This document shows, one piece after another, positions 1-6,499 of a stretch of 9,677 bases of DNA (its first letter is position 1; each line of letters opens with the position of its first letter). The DNA is taken from the NCBI GenBank assembly GCA_017548245.1, contig JAFYMU010000131.1, forward strand, positions 1 to 9,677, written 5' to 3'. Under the pieces are notes generated by a model. The model searched no databases. It was not told where the DNA came from and saw only the letters and a list, made by a program, of their open reading frames with translations. Source of the stretch: Kiritimatiellia bacterium (GTDB lineage: Bacteria > Verrucomicrobiota > Kiritimatiellia > RFP12 > DVOR01). A program made the translations under genes and the position numbers.

Positions 1-62
1 ACAATCGAGGCAATGCCACGACGTGGGCGTAAATATTTAAGAGCGAGGAAGAGAGAGAACAT
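1..62 (-). CDS. N-terminal fragment of probable LolC/LolE-family ABC transporter permease (runs off the left edge)
   Basis: Reading leftwards from an ATG at 62-60, an open frame of 20 codons reaches the window edge without a stop. It encodes a short hydrophobic stretch followed by KYLRPRRG and then I-A-S-I. This resembles the start of LolC/LolE permeases, which open with a few residues, then F-x-A-L-x-Y-L-R-x-R-R, then the first membrane segment. Those proteins release lipoproteins from the inner membrane for transport to the outer membrane. An in-frame TAA lies 14 codons upstream of the ATG, and no other ATG, GTG or TTG occurs between them, so the start is well bounded. There is no obvious Shine-Dalgarno sequence. 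The gene lies downstream of trpB, beyond a hairpin. Only about 20 residues are visible, so the family call is an inference from a short motif. Confidence 0.5.
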   Translation of the reverse strand, partial: MFSLFLALKYLRPRRGIASI

Positions 63-116
63 AACAGCGAACCAGACGAAGAGGGCGCAGCAGTCGGCAT
101 GGTATTAAGAGACAAT

Positions 117-144
117 GATTCCGCATCCGAGGGGATGCGGAATC
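117..144 (-). terminator. Perfect 12-bp hairpin after trpB, probable terminator
   Basis: The arms 117-128 and 133-144 are perfect reverse complements (GATTCCGCATCC on the plus strand) around a four-base loop. The hairpin lies 12 bases past the trpB stop and before the next gene's ATG. On the minus strand it is followed by ATTGTCTCTT, which is only moderately T-rich. The hairpin is certain from sequence. Its role as an intrinsic terminator is likely from position, but less certain because the T-tract is broken. Confidence 0.6.
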
Positions 145-156
145 TGGTAGCGTTGC

Positions 157-1359
157 TTAAATACCTTCGATGCCGAAGTTTTCTGCGATGTAATCGATAT
201 CCTTGTCGCCACGACCCGAGAGATTCACGAGGATGGCGCGGTGCGGATGCGATTTGGCGTAACGGATAGCGTAGGCCACCGCGTGTGCACTTTCAATGGC
301 GGGGATGATGCCTTCGCTGCGCGAGAGATCAAAGAATGCGGCAATCGTTTCCTTGTCGTCCGCCGTGACATATTCCACGCGACCCTGATCGTGCAACCAG
401 GCGTGTTCGGGACCAATTGACTGGTAGTCCAAACCAGACGCCACCGAGTAAACGGGCATCGGCGTACCATCTTCTTCCTGAAGCGTGTAGCTCTTGAAAC
501 CATGGAGGATGCCAGGCTTACCATAGGTCACCGAAGCGGCATGGTCGCCAGGATTGTTACCGCGGCCCAAGGGTTCGACACCGTAGAGCTTCACATCGGG
601 ATCATCCAAGAAACCGCAGAAGATGCCGATGGAGTTCGAACCGCCACCCACGCAAGCCGTGACTGCGTCTGGCAATTCACCGGTCATTTCAAGGAACTGT
701 TCGCGCGCTTCAATACCCACGATTTTCTGGAAGTCACGCACCATCATCGGGAAGGGATGGGGGCCCACCACAGAACCGATGCAGTAGATGGTGTTTTCAG
801 GATCTTTCAAGTAAGCTTCGAAGGCGGCATCCACAGCTTCCTTCAACGTACGCTGACCGTGCGTCACGGGAATCACGTTGGCGCCGAGGATCTGCATGCG
901 CAAGACGTTGGGGTGCTGCTTGGCAATATCCACTTCACCCATGTAGATGTCGCAGGGCAAGCCGAAGTAGGCGGCCGCGGTGGCCATTGCCACACCGTGC
1001 TGACCCGCGCCGGTTTCTGCAATCACCTTCTTCTTGCCCATATACTTGGCCAACATGACTTCGCCCATGCAGTGGTTCAACTTGTGGGCGCCAGAGTGGT
1101 TGAGGTCTTCACGCTTCAAGTAGATACGGCCACCTAAACGGTCGCTGAGGTTGCGGCAGTAGTAGACCGGCGTGGGGCGACCCTGGAAGTGTTTGCGAAT
1201 CTGACGCAATTCGGAGATGAAGTCGTGCGAATTGCTGATGCGGTAATAAGCATCCGTAATCTTGTTGATTTCAATCTTGAGATTTTCCGGAACGTAGGCA
1301 CCGCCATAAGGTCCGAAGTAGCCATTTTCATCCGGATAATTTTTGAAATAGGAGCTCAT
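157..1359 (-). CDS. trpB: Tryptophan synthase beta chain
   Basis: This 400-residue protein catalyses the last step of tryptophan synthesis, the PLP-dependent joining of indole to serine, normally in an alpha2-beta2 complex with TrpA. The PLP lysine is K93, in the motif [13 protein letters not shown]. The catalytic glutamate is E115 in ETGAGQHG, the phosphate loop is GGGSN at 238-242, and the PLP-ring serine is S381 in NLSGRGDKD. Length and motifs fit the ordinary TrpB1 type, which works with TrpA, rather than the longer TrpB2 type. The ATG is preceded by AAAAGGA with nine bases of spacing, a good ribosome binding site. The gene starts 27 bases after the parA stop, so the two are probably co-transcribed. 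No trpA or other trp gene is visible in the window, and a hairpin follows the stop codon. All key residues are intact. Confidence 0.97.
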   Translation of the reverse strand: MSSYFKNYPDENGYFGPYGGAYVPENLKIEINKITDAYYRISNSHDFISELRQIRKHFQGRPTPVYYCRNLSDRLGGRIYLKREDLNHSGAHKLNHCMGEVMLAKYMGKKKVIAETGAGQHGVAMATAAAYFGLPCDIYMGEVDIAKQHPNVLRMQILGANVIPVTHGQRTLKEAVDAAFEAYLKDPENTIYCIGSVVGPHPFPMMVRDFQKIVGIEAREQFLEMTGELPDAVTACVGGGSNSIGIFCGFLDDPDVKLYGVEPLGRGNNPGDHAASVTYGKPGILHGFKSYTLQEEDGTPMPVYSVASGLDYQSIGPEHAWLHDQGRVEYVTADDKETIAAFFDLSRSEGIIPAIESAHAVAYAIRYAKSHPHRAILVNLSGRGDKDIDYIAENFGIEGI

Positions 1360-1386
1360 GAACGATAATCCTTTTAGAGCCGTGAC

Positions 1387-2169
1387 TTAACCACGTGCTG
1401 CGCGATAAGCAAATTCTTTTGCGAAGGCCAAATAGGCTTGGGCACCCTTCGACGAGGGATCAAACAAGACCACGGGTTTGCCGAAGCTCGGGGCTTCCGA
1501 GATGCGAACGCTACGCGGAATCACCGTCTTGTAGACCAACTTGCCAAAGTGCTTGCGGACTTCTGCGACCACATCGGCGGCCAAATTGGTGCGTGCGTCA
1601 AACATCGTCATTAAGATGCCTTCCAAATGGATGTCGGGATTGACCCCATTGTCGTGTAAACGTTTCACGACGTCGGTGATGACACGCAACCCTTCCATGG
1701 CGTAATATTCGCACTGCATCGCCACAACGACGCTGTTGGCGGCGGCCAAGGAGGAGGTCATCAAAATGCCGAGCGAGGGCGGGCAGTCAATCAAGATATA
1801 ATCAAAGACATTGGCCATCAAGACCGGCTTCAAGAGATCACGAACGACCTGTAAGTGGTTTTCCTGACGTGCAATTTCAAGTTCGGCACCCGACAAATCG
1901 AGTTCGGAAGGGATGATATTGACATTTTCAAAGGGGGTCGGCTGGATAATATCGCCAATGAAGACCTGATTCGTCAACGCCGCATAAAGACTGGTACCAG
2001 GGGTCGGCGGAATGCCTAAACCACTCGTGGCATTAGCCTGCGGGTCCAGGTCAATGACCAATACGGTCTTTTTAAGTTGTGCAAGTGCTGCCGCTAAATT
2101 GACTACCGTGGTCGTCTTTCCGACGCCGCCCTTCTGATTCGCAACTGCGATAACCTTCGTCTGCTTCAT
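1387..2169 (-). CDS. parA: ParA/Soj chromosome-partitioning ATPase
   Basis: This 260-residue protein belongs to the ParA/MinD deviant Walker ATPases that, with ParB and parS sites, move and organise replication origins. The deviant Walker A motif KGGVGKTT is at 13-20 with signature lysine K13, followed by VIDLDPQ near 38-44 and the Walker B region [11 protein letters not shown]. The segment CEYYAMEGL and the ending with EAPSFGKPV and SKGAQAYL are typical of the chromosomal Soj type; no N-terminal DNA-binding extension of the plasmid type is present. An in-frame upstream start at 2226 would add 19 residues unlike the family, so I prefer the ATG at 2169. That ATG has no Shine-Dalgarno sequence, but a promoter -10 box ends eight bases before it. 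The downstream gene is trpB, not the usual parB. The family call is very secure. Confidence 0.95.
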   Translation of the reverse strand: MKQTKVIAVANQKGGVGKTTTVVNLAAALAQLKKTVLVIDLDPQANATSGLGIPPTPGTSLYAALTNQVFIGDIIQPTPFENVNIIPSELDLSGAELEIARQENHLQVVRDLLKPVLMANVFDYILIDCPPSLGILMTSSLAAANSVVVAMQCEYYAMEGLRVITDVVKRLHDNGVNPDIHLEGILMTMFDARTNLAADVVAEVRKHFGKLVYKTVIPRSVRISEAPSFGKPVVLFDPSSKGAQAYLAFAKEFAYRAARG

Positions 2170-2176
2170 ATCAATT

Positions 2177-2205
2177 AGTATACCATAACCCTTGAGGTGG
2201 TTGAA
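2177..2205 (-). promoter_or_regulatory. Extended -10 promoter for parA, placed for a leaderless mRNA
   Basis: On the minus strand a -10 box TATACT (2182-2177) is preceded by TGG, an extended -10 motif. A weak -35 box TTCAAC (2205-2200) lies 17 bases upstream. Seven bases, AATTGAT, separate the -10 box from the parA ATG. Sigma70-type start sites usually fall six or seven bases after the -10 box, so transcription would begin at 2170 or 2169, which is the ATG itself. No other ribosome binding site is seen. The boxes are seen directly; their activity and the start site are inferred. Confidence 0.6.
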
Positions 2206-2238
2206 CGCCACGAGAGGGGGAAACAACCTTCCTCAAGG
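2190..2238. repeat. 8-bp inverted repeat between clpC and parA, one arm inside the parA promoter
   Basis: CCTTGAGG at 2190-2197 and CCTCAAGG at 2231-2238 are exact reverse complements separated by 33 bases. The first arm lies in the spacer between the -35 and -10 boxes of the parA promoter. The pair could form a stem ending clpC transcripts or serve as an operator, but eight bases can also match by chance. The clpC-parA gap also has a short A/T-only hairpin (around 2240-2258), but no convincing GC-rich terminator. Confidence 0.3.
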
Positions 2239-2272
2239 CATTTTTTGTAAAAATGAACTTAATTCGAACGGT

Positions 2273-4834
2273 TTACTTCCGTTTTTTCGATGTCGCCTTG
2301 GTTGGAGTGCTTTTGGATTTAGCCTTCGCTTTGGGTTTCGCCACCAAACGCTTGGGTTTGCCTTCGCCTGCTTCAGGCGTCAACACGAAGGTGTCCACGC
2401 TGTCACCATACTGCAATAAGGCATCTGCCAGGGTGTCTTCCACCAAACGCGTAATGGCGCGACGCAAGGGACGTGCACCTTGTTTGAGGTTGCTGCCTTC
2501 TTCCAAAAGACAAGCACGCGCCTTCGCGTTGAGCTCAAAACGGATGTGATTCGTTGCCAAACGTGTCCGCAGCTGTTGCAACTCAACGTCCAAAATCGCT
2601 TCCATGGCTTCGCGTGTCAAAGCGCGGAAGACCAAAATGTCGTCAAAACGGTTCAGCAATTCAGGGCGCAATTGCTTGCGGACGCTTTCGAGGATCCGCG
2701 TGCGCAGGGTGTCGTAGGCCTCTTGCGATGCTTCAGCTGCATCGTTCTTCAAGAAGCCAACGGTGGCGGGCGCATCGCCCGTATGACAGCCCAAGTTCGA
2801 GGTCGCCAAAACAATCGTATTGCGGAAATCCACGCGACGACCGCAACCATCGGTGAGACGGCCTTCTTCCAAAATCTGTAAGAGGGCAAACATCACCTTG
2901 GGGTGTGCCTTTTCGATTTCGTCAAACAGAATCACGGAGTAGGGATTGCGGTGGACATATTCCGTCAACTGACCGCCTTCCTTATTCCCTTCATAGCCGG
3001 GCGGCGAACCAAAGAGGCGGCTCACCGAATGTTCTTCCATGTACTCGGACATGTCCAAACTGATAATCGACTTTTCATTTCCAAAGAAGGTCGTGGCGAG
3101 CGTCTTGGCGAGCAAGGTCTTACCCACACCGCTCGGGCCCAAGAAGATGAACGAACCAATCGGGCGATCGGGGCTCTTCAAACCCAAACGGGCGCGACGC
3201 AAGGCCTTGGCGATGACTGCCACCGCTTCATCTTGGCCAATCACACGTTTGCGAATGCGATCTTCAAGCGTTGCCAAACCCTTACGGTCGGCTTCGGTCA
3301 TCTGATTGACGGGGATGCCAGTCAAATCCGCGATGGTTTGGGCAATATCGTTCTCAGTAATGAGCAAGGCCTTCTTCTCAAGCGCCTCTTTCCACTTCTT
3401 GTACTTGGTGTCAAAGACGGCTTTGAGCTGCTTTTCCTTTTCGCGACAGACCTTGGCCGAACCCAAATCGCCGGTTTCAATGTGGGCTTGCTTTTCTGCT
3501 CGAACGGCACGAATCTCGTTTTCCAAGTCGCGCAACGCAACGGGACGAGCCAACTGATTTTGACGCAGCCGCGCCCCCGCTTCATCAATCGCATCAATCG
3601 CCTTGTCGGGCAAATGGCGTGCGGGCATGTAACGCATGCTCATGCGAACCGCCGCTTCGAGCGCGTCCTTGGTGTAGGTGACGCTGTGGTGGCGTTCGTA
3701 CTTCGGCGCCAAACCTTGGAGGATGGCGACGGCTTGCTGCGGTGTCGGCTCTTCAACAATGATGGGCTGGAAACGACGTTCGAGTGCCGCATCCTTCTCA
3801 ATGCGTGTGCGGAATTCACTCAAGGTGGTTGCACCAATGCACTGGAATTCACCACGTGCCAACGCGGGCTTGATGATGTTGGCAGCATCCATCGCGCCAT
3901 CACCACCACCAGCACCAACGATTGTGTGTAGTTCGTCTAAGAAGAGAATGATATTGCCCGAGTTGACGACCTCAGCAATCACTTGCTTGAGGCGTTCTTC
4001 GAATTGGCCACGGTACTGCGTGCCAGCGACCAAGAGGGTCATATCAAGCGAGACCACACGCTTGTTCAAAATGGTTTCAGGAACGTCTTGGCTGATAATC
4101 GCCTGAGCCAGGCCTTCAACAACGGCTGTCTTACCCACGCCTGCTTCACCCAAGAGCACGGCATTATTCTTTTGACGGCGGCAGAGAATCTGAATCAAAC
4201 GCTTGACCTCTTTTTCGCGGCCAATCACGGGGTCCAGTTTGCCCTCTTGTGCAAAGGCTGTCAAATCACGGCCAAAGGCATCCAAGTTGGGGGTGGAAAC
4301 GCGTTTGCGAGGACGTTGCGTGGGTGGCGTCGGATTCACGGGTGGCTGCGGCGGCATCGCCATCGGCGCTTCAGGTTGTTCGGGGTGGCTAGCCCCAAAG
4401 AGGCGAGCGGCCAACAATTCTTGCGTGACGCCGAGATGCTGCAACACCGTGACGCCCAAGCCTGCGCCTTCTTCCAAAATGGAATACAGGAGGCAGGTCG
4501 TATTCGCCGTCGTTAATTTGAGACGGTGCGCAATGACCGAACGCGCCAATTCGCATGCCTTCAACGCACGCGGAGACCACGGAATCTTCTCCGCGGTCAA
4601 ATTTTCAAGTAAGCCGCCATTGCTAGACAAGGACTCCACGCGTTCGCGCAAAGCCTCCGCAGAGACATGAAATTCGCTTAATAAAGCGGCCGCCGAACAG
4701 TCAATCACGCGACACGCCAACGCCAAGTGTCCTGTTCCCACATGGTCGTGTCCAAGACGATAAGCTTCTAATTGTGCTTGGCGGAGCACTGCGACTGCAT
4801 TGGGGGTAAAATGTTCCGTATTGGGACGATCCAT
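2273..4834 (-). CDS. clpC: ClpC-type AAA+ unfoldase, ATP-dependent Clp protease ATP-binding subunit
   Basis: This 853-residue protein unfolds substrates and feeds them to ClpP. In order it has a double Clp_N domain (about 5-150), a Pro/Gln-rich linker, AAA-1 with Walker A GEAGVGKT (229-236) and Walker B ILFLDE (near 296-301), and a short middle domain (about 429-497). AAA-2 follows, with Walker A GPSGVGKT (566-573), Walker B ILFDE (near 635-639) and the ClpP-docking loop VGF (692-694). The short, UVR-like middle domain and the VGF loop favour ClpC over ClpB, whose middle domain is much longer and which lacks the ClpP loop. The D1 pore loop is YRG as usual, but the D2 pore loop reads GYEG where GYVG is normal. 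The last 25 or so residues form a Lys/Ala/Ser/Thr-rich tail. I chose the ATG at 4834 because AAGAGGAG lies eight bases upstream; a GTG at 4843 is too close to it. A clear promoter was not found. Confidence 0.95.
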   Translation of the reverse strand: MDRPNTEHFTPNAVAVLRQAQLEAYRLGHDHVGTGHLALACRVIDCSAAALLSEFHVSAEALRERVESLSSNGGLLENLTAEKIPWSPRALKACELARSVIAHRLKLTTANTTCLLYSILEEGAGLGVTVLQHLGVTQELLAARLFGASHPEQPEAPMAMPPQPPVNPTPPTQRPRKRVSTPNLDAFGRDLTAFAQEGKLDPVIGREKEVKRLIQILCRRQKNNAVLLGEAGVGKTAVVEGLAQAIISQDVPETILNKRVVSLDMTLLVAGTQYRGQFEERLKQVIAEVVNSGNIILFLDELHTIVGAGGGDGAMDAANIIKPALARGEFQCIGATTLSEFRTRIEKDAALERRFQPIIVEEPTPQQAVAILQGLAPKYERHHSVTYTKDALEAAVRMSMRYMPARHLPDKAIDAIDEAGARLRQNQLARPVALRDLENEIRAVRAEKQAHIETGDLGSAKVCREKEKQLKAVFDTKYKKWKEALEKKALLITENDIAQTIADLTGIPVNQMTEADRKGLATLEDRIRKRVIGQDEAVAVIAKALRRARLGLKSPDRPIGSFIFLGPSGVGKTLLAKTLATTFFGNEKSIISLDMSEYMEEHSVSRLFGSPPGYEGNKEGGQLTEYVHRNPYSVILFDEIEKAHPKVMFALLQILEEGRLTDGCGRRVDFRNTIVLATSNLGCHTGDAPATVGFLKNDAAEASQEAYDTLRTRILESVRKQLRPELLNRFDDILVFRALTREAMEAILDVELQQLRTRLATNHIRFELNAKARACLLEEGSNLKQGARPLRRAITRLVEDTLADALLQYGDSVDTFVLTPEAGEGKPKRLVAKPKAKAKSKSTPTKATSKKRK

Positions 4835-4842
4835 AACGTACA

Positions 4843-4850
4843 CTCCTCTT
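4843..4850 (-). promoter_or_regulatory. Ribosome binding site that fixes the clpC start
   Basis: The minus strand reads AAGAGGAG here, a strong anti-16S match, with eight bases before the ATG at 4834. An in-frame GTG at 4843-4841 overlaps the end of this site and so cannot be served by it. This decides the start in favour of the ATG. Confidence 0.75.
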
Positions 4851-4905
4851 TTCTCAACAAACCCTTATCTTTTCTTTTTAATGCTTCCCATCAAACCGTG
4901 CCATC

Positions 4906-4938
4906 TTCCGAACGCGTAATCACCCGTTTTATTCGGAA
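4906..4938. repeat. 7-bp inverted repeat upstream of clpC
   Basis: TTCCGAA at 4906-4912 and TTCGGAA at 4932-4938 are exact reverse complements 19 bases apart, lying between the tatA terminator and clpC. A position upstream of a stress-type chaperone gene makes an operator thinkable. It matches no CIRCE or CtsR consensus that I know, and seven-base arms may be chance. Confidence 0.3.
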
Positions 4939-4946
4939 ATGAGAAA

Positions 4947-4965
4947 CCCCGCAGAGGATGCGGGG
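4947..4965 (-). terminator. Intrinsic terminator after tatA, end of the secG-rpoZ-smpB-tatA operon
   Basis: A GC-rich stem (CCCCGCA at 4947-4953, TGCGGGG at 4959-4965) closes a five-base loop eight bases after the tatA stop. On the minus strand it is followed by TTTCTCATTT, a usable T-rich tract. On the plus strand the downstream bases are not T-rich, so it acts leftwards. Confidence 0.8.
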
Positions 4966-4973
4966 CTCGTCTG

Positions 4974-5180
4974 TTAGGCTTTCGATTCGAAATCGTTTTG
5001 GATGGCATCTTTGATTTCTTTTGCCTTTAACTCGGCCTCCGCGTTGCCTTCCTTCAAACCCTTCTTGAATTCCCCAGAAGAACGTCCCAATGCACGCGCA
5101 ATTTCCGGAATCTTCTTGGCTCCAAAGATGATTGCGATGATTAAGACAACAATGAGAAATTGCCAAAGTCCTGGACGCAT
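4974..5180 (-). CDS. tatA: Sec-independent (Tat) translocase subunit TatA
   Basis: This 68-residue protein has the standard TatA build: a short N-terminus, one membrane helix (about 6-19, rich in I/L/V), the hinge FGAKKIPEIARALG, and an amphipathic helix followed by a charged tail. TatA oligomers form the passage through which folded proteins, often carrying cofactors, cross the inner membrane together with TatC and, where present, TatB. Length and the lack of a long C-terminal region favour TatA/E over TatB. The ATG follows AAAGGA with eight bases of spacing. The gene starts 29 bases after smpB and is last in the run, directly before a terminator. No tatC is visible in this window, so the partner must be encoded elsewhere. 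Confidence 0.93.
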   Translation of the reverse strand: MRPGLWQFLIVVLIIAIIFGAKKIPEIARALGRSSGEFKKGLKEGNAEAELKAKEIKDAIQNDFESKA

Positions 5181-5209
5181 GACGGAGTTCCTTTCAAAAT
5201 CAACTCGAA

Positions 5210-5692
5210 TTAACGATAAAGACGCGTAGCACGCTGTGCGGCTCGGTCGGCATCACGCTGCTTAATGGTCTCGCGGCGATCGTACTGATTCTTGCCTTGG
5301 CAAAGGGCCACTTCCACCTTCACCTTGCCACGCGGGCTCAAGTAGATTCGCAACGGAATCAACGACAAGCCCTTCTGTTCAATCTTGGCGCGCAAACGAA
5401 TGATTTCGGCTTTGTGCATCAAGAGGCGGCGCGTGCGCAACGATTCGTGATTGAAGCGGTTGCCAAAGGCGTAGGGGGGAATGCGCACTTGCATCAACCA
5501 GAGCTGATTGCTTTCGTCCGCCTTGCACCAGGCTCCCATGAGCCCGCCTTCGCCGTTGCGCAAAACCTTTACTTCAGTGCCAACGAGTTCAATGCCGGCT
5601 TCATGTTTTTCCAAGACAATGTAGTCATGCGTCGCCTTGCGATTAACGGCAAGGTTGCTTGAAGTGACCTTGGATTTCTTATTCGAAGCCAT
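5210..5692 (-). CDS. smpB: SsrA-binding protein SmpB (trans-translation)
   Basis: SmpB binds tmRNA and delivers it to stalled ribosomes, freeing them and tagging the unfinished protein for proteases such as ClpXP. The 160-residue protein carries the family motifs GTEVKVLRNGE (38-48), GNRFNHE (77-83), EQKGLSLIPL (105-114) and GKNQYDRRETIKQRD (133-147), with the usual basic C-terminal tail. I chose the ATG at 5692 because the protein then begins with the normal short, Lys/Ser-rich leader. It has no clear Shine-Dalgarno sequence. An in-frame TTG at 5710 directly after the rpoZ stop would add six residues and cannot be excluded. The gene is 18 bases after rpoZ, so translational coupling may explain the weak start. 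clpC lies one operon downstream. Confidence 0.95.
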   Translation of the reverse strand: MASNKKSKVTSSNLAVNRKATHDYIVLEKHEAGIELVGTEVKVLRNGEGGLMGAWCKADESNQLWLMQVRIPPYAFGNRFNHESLRTRRLLMHKAEIIRLRAKIEQKGLSLIPLRIYLSPRGKVKVEVALCQGKNQYDRRETIKQRDADRAAQRATRLYR

Positions 5693-5710
5693 AGAACAAG
5701 CAACCGTCAA

Positions 5711-5962
5711 TTAGATGTGACGGCTCCACTGGGTGCGCTTTTCGTTGTGTTCTTCAACGGCCTGCATGTCCACGCTGGCCATCACGAGACCTTCAGCGAT
5801 TTCGCGGAGCGCGATATCAGCCTTGTCTTCAAACTTCGAAAGCGGCTTCAAAAAGGGGCGTTCGCCACGGTTCAACTGGCGGGTGCGCTGCGAAACGAGG
5901 TTCACCAAAACGGGGATGCTGGGGACGCGCAAACGTGCTTTTTCGAGGACTTCGAGGTTCAT
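5711..5962 (-). CDS. rpoZ: DNA-directed RNA polymerase omega subunit
   Basis: This 83-residue protein matches omega, the small subunit that helps assemble and stabilise RNA polymerase by holding the beta' subunit. The diagnostic segments are VNLVSQRTRQLNRGERP (about 22-38) and DIALREIAEGLV (about 49-60), which correspond to the family's A-x-R-A-R-Q-L and A-L-R-E-I-A-x-G-x-V. The open frame continues upstream to 6091, but that extension lies in the secG coding region and is not omega-like. The ATG at 5962 has TTTAGGAG seven bases upstream, which settles the start. It lies 29 bases after secG and 18 before smpB, in a tight operon. The usual partner gmk is not adjacent here. Confidence 0.9.
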   Translation of the reverse strand: MNLEVLEKARLRVPSIPVLVNLVSQRTRQLNRGERPFLKPLSKFEDKADIALREIAEGLVMASVDMQAVEEHNEKRTQWSRHI

Positions 5963-5969
5963 AGTCAGA

Positions 5970-5977
5970 CTCCTAAA
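5970..5977 (-). promoter_or_regulatory. Ribosome binding site that fixes the rpoZ start
   Basis: The minus strand reads TTTAGGAG, with the AGGAG core seven bases before the ATG at 5962. It lies in the short secG-rpoZ gap. This rules against the longer open frame that begins inside secG at 6091. Confidence 0.75.
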
Positions 5978-5991
5978 GGTTAGATTAGAAA

Positions 5992-6318
5992 TTACTGGAC
6001 GGGCACTTCGGGTGCTGCGGTTTCGGCAGGCACTGCGGGAGCAACCTGGCGATCCGCCAAGGAGCGTTCGCTCAAGCCACCACGCATGCAAATGGCGATT
6101 GCCAAGCTGTTGATAATCAAGATCGCGCCCAAAACAACCGTTGCGCGAGAGAGAACGTTGCCAGTGCGACCACCGAAGACTTCTTCGCCGAAGCCGCCGC
6201 CAAATGCGGAACCCATGCCGCCGGCCTGATCCTTCGGAGGCTGAAGCATAACAACAGCAACCATCAAAAGGGCAACGAGGACTTCAACGATGAATAAAAG
6301 ACCGAGCAAAAATGCCAT
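5992..6318 (-). CDS. secG: Preprotein translocase subunit SecG
   Basis: SecG is the small auxiliary subunit of the SecYEG channel in the inner membrane. The 108-residue protein has two membrane helices (about 3-24 and 58-78) joined by a Gly-rich loop. The family motif follows the first helix as MLQPPKDQAGGMGSAFGGG (24-42), then VFGGRTGNVLSRAT (47-60). The last 30 residues form an Ala/Pro/Glu-rich tail, common but variable in SecG. The ATG at 6318 follows AAAGGA with eight bases of spacing. It is the first gene of the secG-rpoZ-smpB-tatA run, with a promoter about 25 bases upstream of the start codon. The order is unusual only in that two export components bracket transcription and rescue genes. 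Confidence 0.92.
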   Translation of the reverse strand: MAFLLGLLFIVEVLVALLMVAVVMLQPPKDQAGGMGSAFGGGFGEEVFGGRTGNVLSRATVVLGAILIINSLAIAICMRGGLSERSLADRQVAPAVPAETAAPEVPVQ

Positions 6319-6349
6319 GGCAAAAATCCTTTCAGTACTAAACCATTAG

Positions 6350-6379
6350 ATAATAGCACAGTTTAGTTTGAAATGTAAA
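6350..6379 (-). promoter_or_regulatory. Probable promoter of the secG operon
   Basis: On the minus strand TTTACA (6379-6374, five of six to the -35 consensus) is separated by 18 bases from TATTAT (6355-6350). TGC immediately before the -10 box gives an extended -10 motif. The expected start is near 6343, leaving a leader of about 25 bases that contains the secG ribosome binding site. The region between here and the bioB stop (6380-6499) has several short T-runs but no convincing terminator hairpin. Confidence 0.55.
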
Positions 6380-6499
6380 CCTCTAATTTCTGCGAAGAGG
6401 GGCCGAAGGGAGCGTTTTCACAGGAAAAAGGGGCGGGTTGGATGAAAAATCGGGTCATGAACGCAAAAACGGCTTGCGGGGTTACGCTCACACTCGAGG

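Noticed and set aside
502..1137. Plus-strand open frame of 211 codons opposite trpB
   Set aside because: It is wholly within trpB, its protein resembles nothing known, and it has no promoter or neighbouring gene on that strand.
1655..1675. Sequence resembling a parS half-site (GTTTCACG) within parA
   Set aside because: Only one half matches the palindromic consensus and the other half fails, so it is coding sequence.
2903..3931. Long plus-strand open frame (342 codons) opposite clpC
   Set aside because: The minus-strand frame is a complete ClpC with all motifs. The plus-strand frame has no recognisable domain and follows from the codon bias of the gene opposite.
4843..4946. A sigma70 promoter for clpC (TTGATG with GATAAG)
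   Set aside because: The spacer is 19 bases and both boxes match poorly, so the call is not supportable.
4891..5166. 91-codon minus-strand frame across tatA and its terminator
   Set aside because: It is a shifted frame of tatA that runs through the terminator hairpin, and the translation is unlike any family.
5963..6091. N-terminal extension of rpoZ beginning inside secG
   Set aside because: It is not omega-like, overlaps secG coding sequence, and a proper ribosome binding site lies seven bases before the later ATG at 5962.
6380..6499. Possible terminator or small RNA between bioB and secG
   Set aside because: There are short T-runs and a weak five-base stem, but no GC-rich hairpin followed by a T-tract, and no promoter to start a separate RNA.
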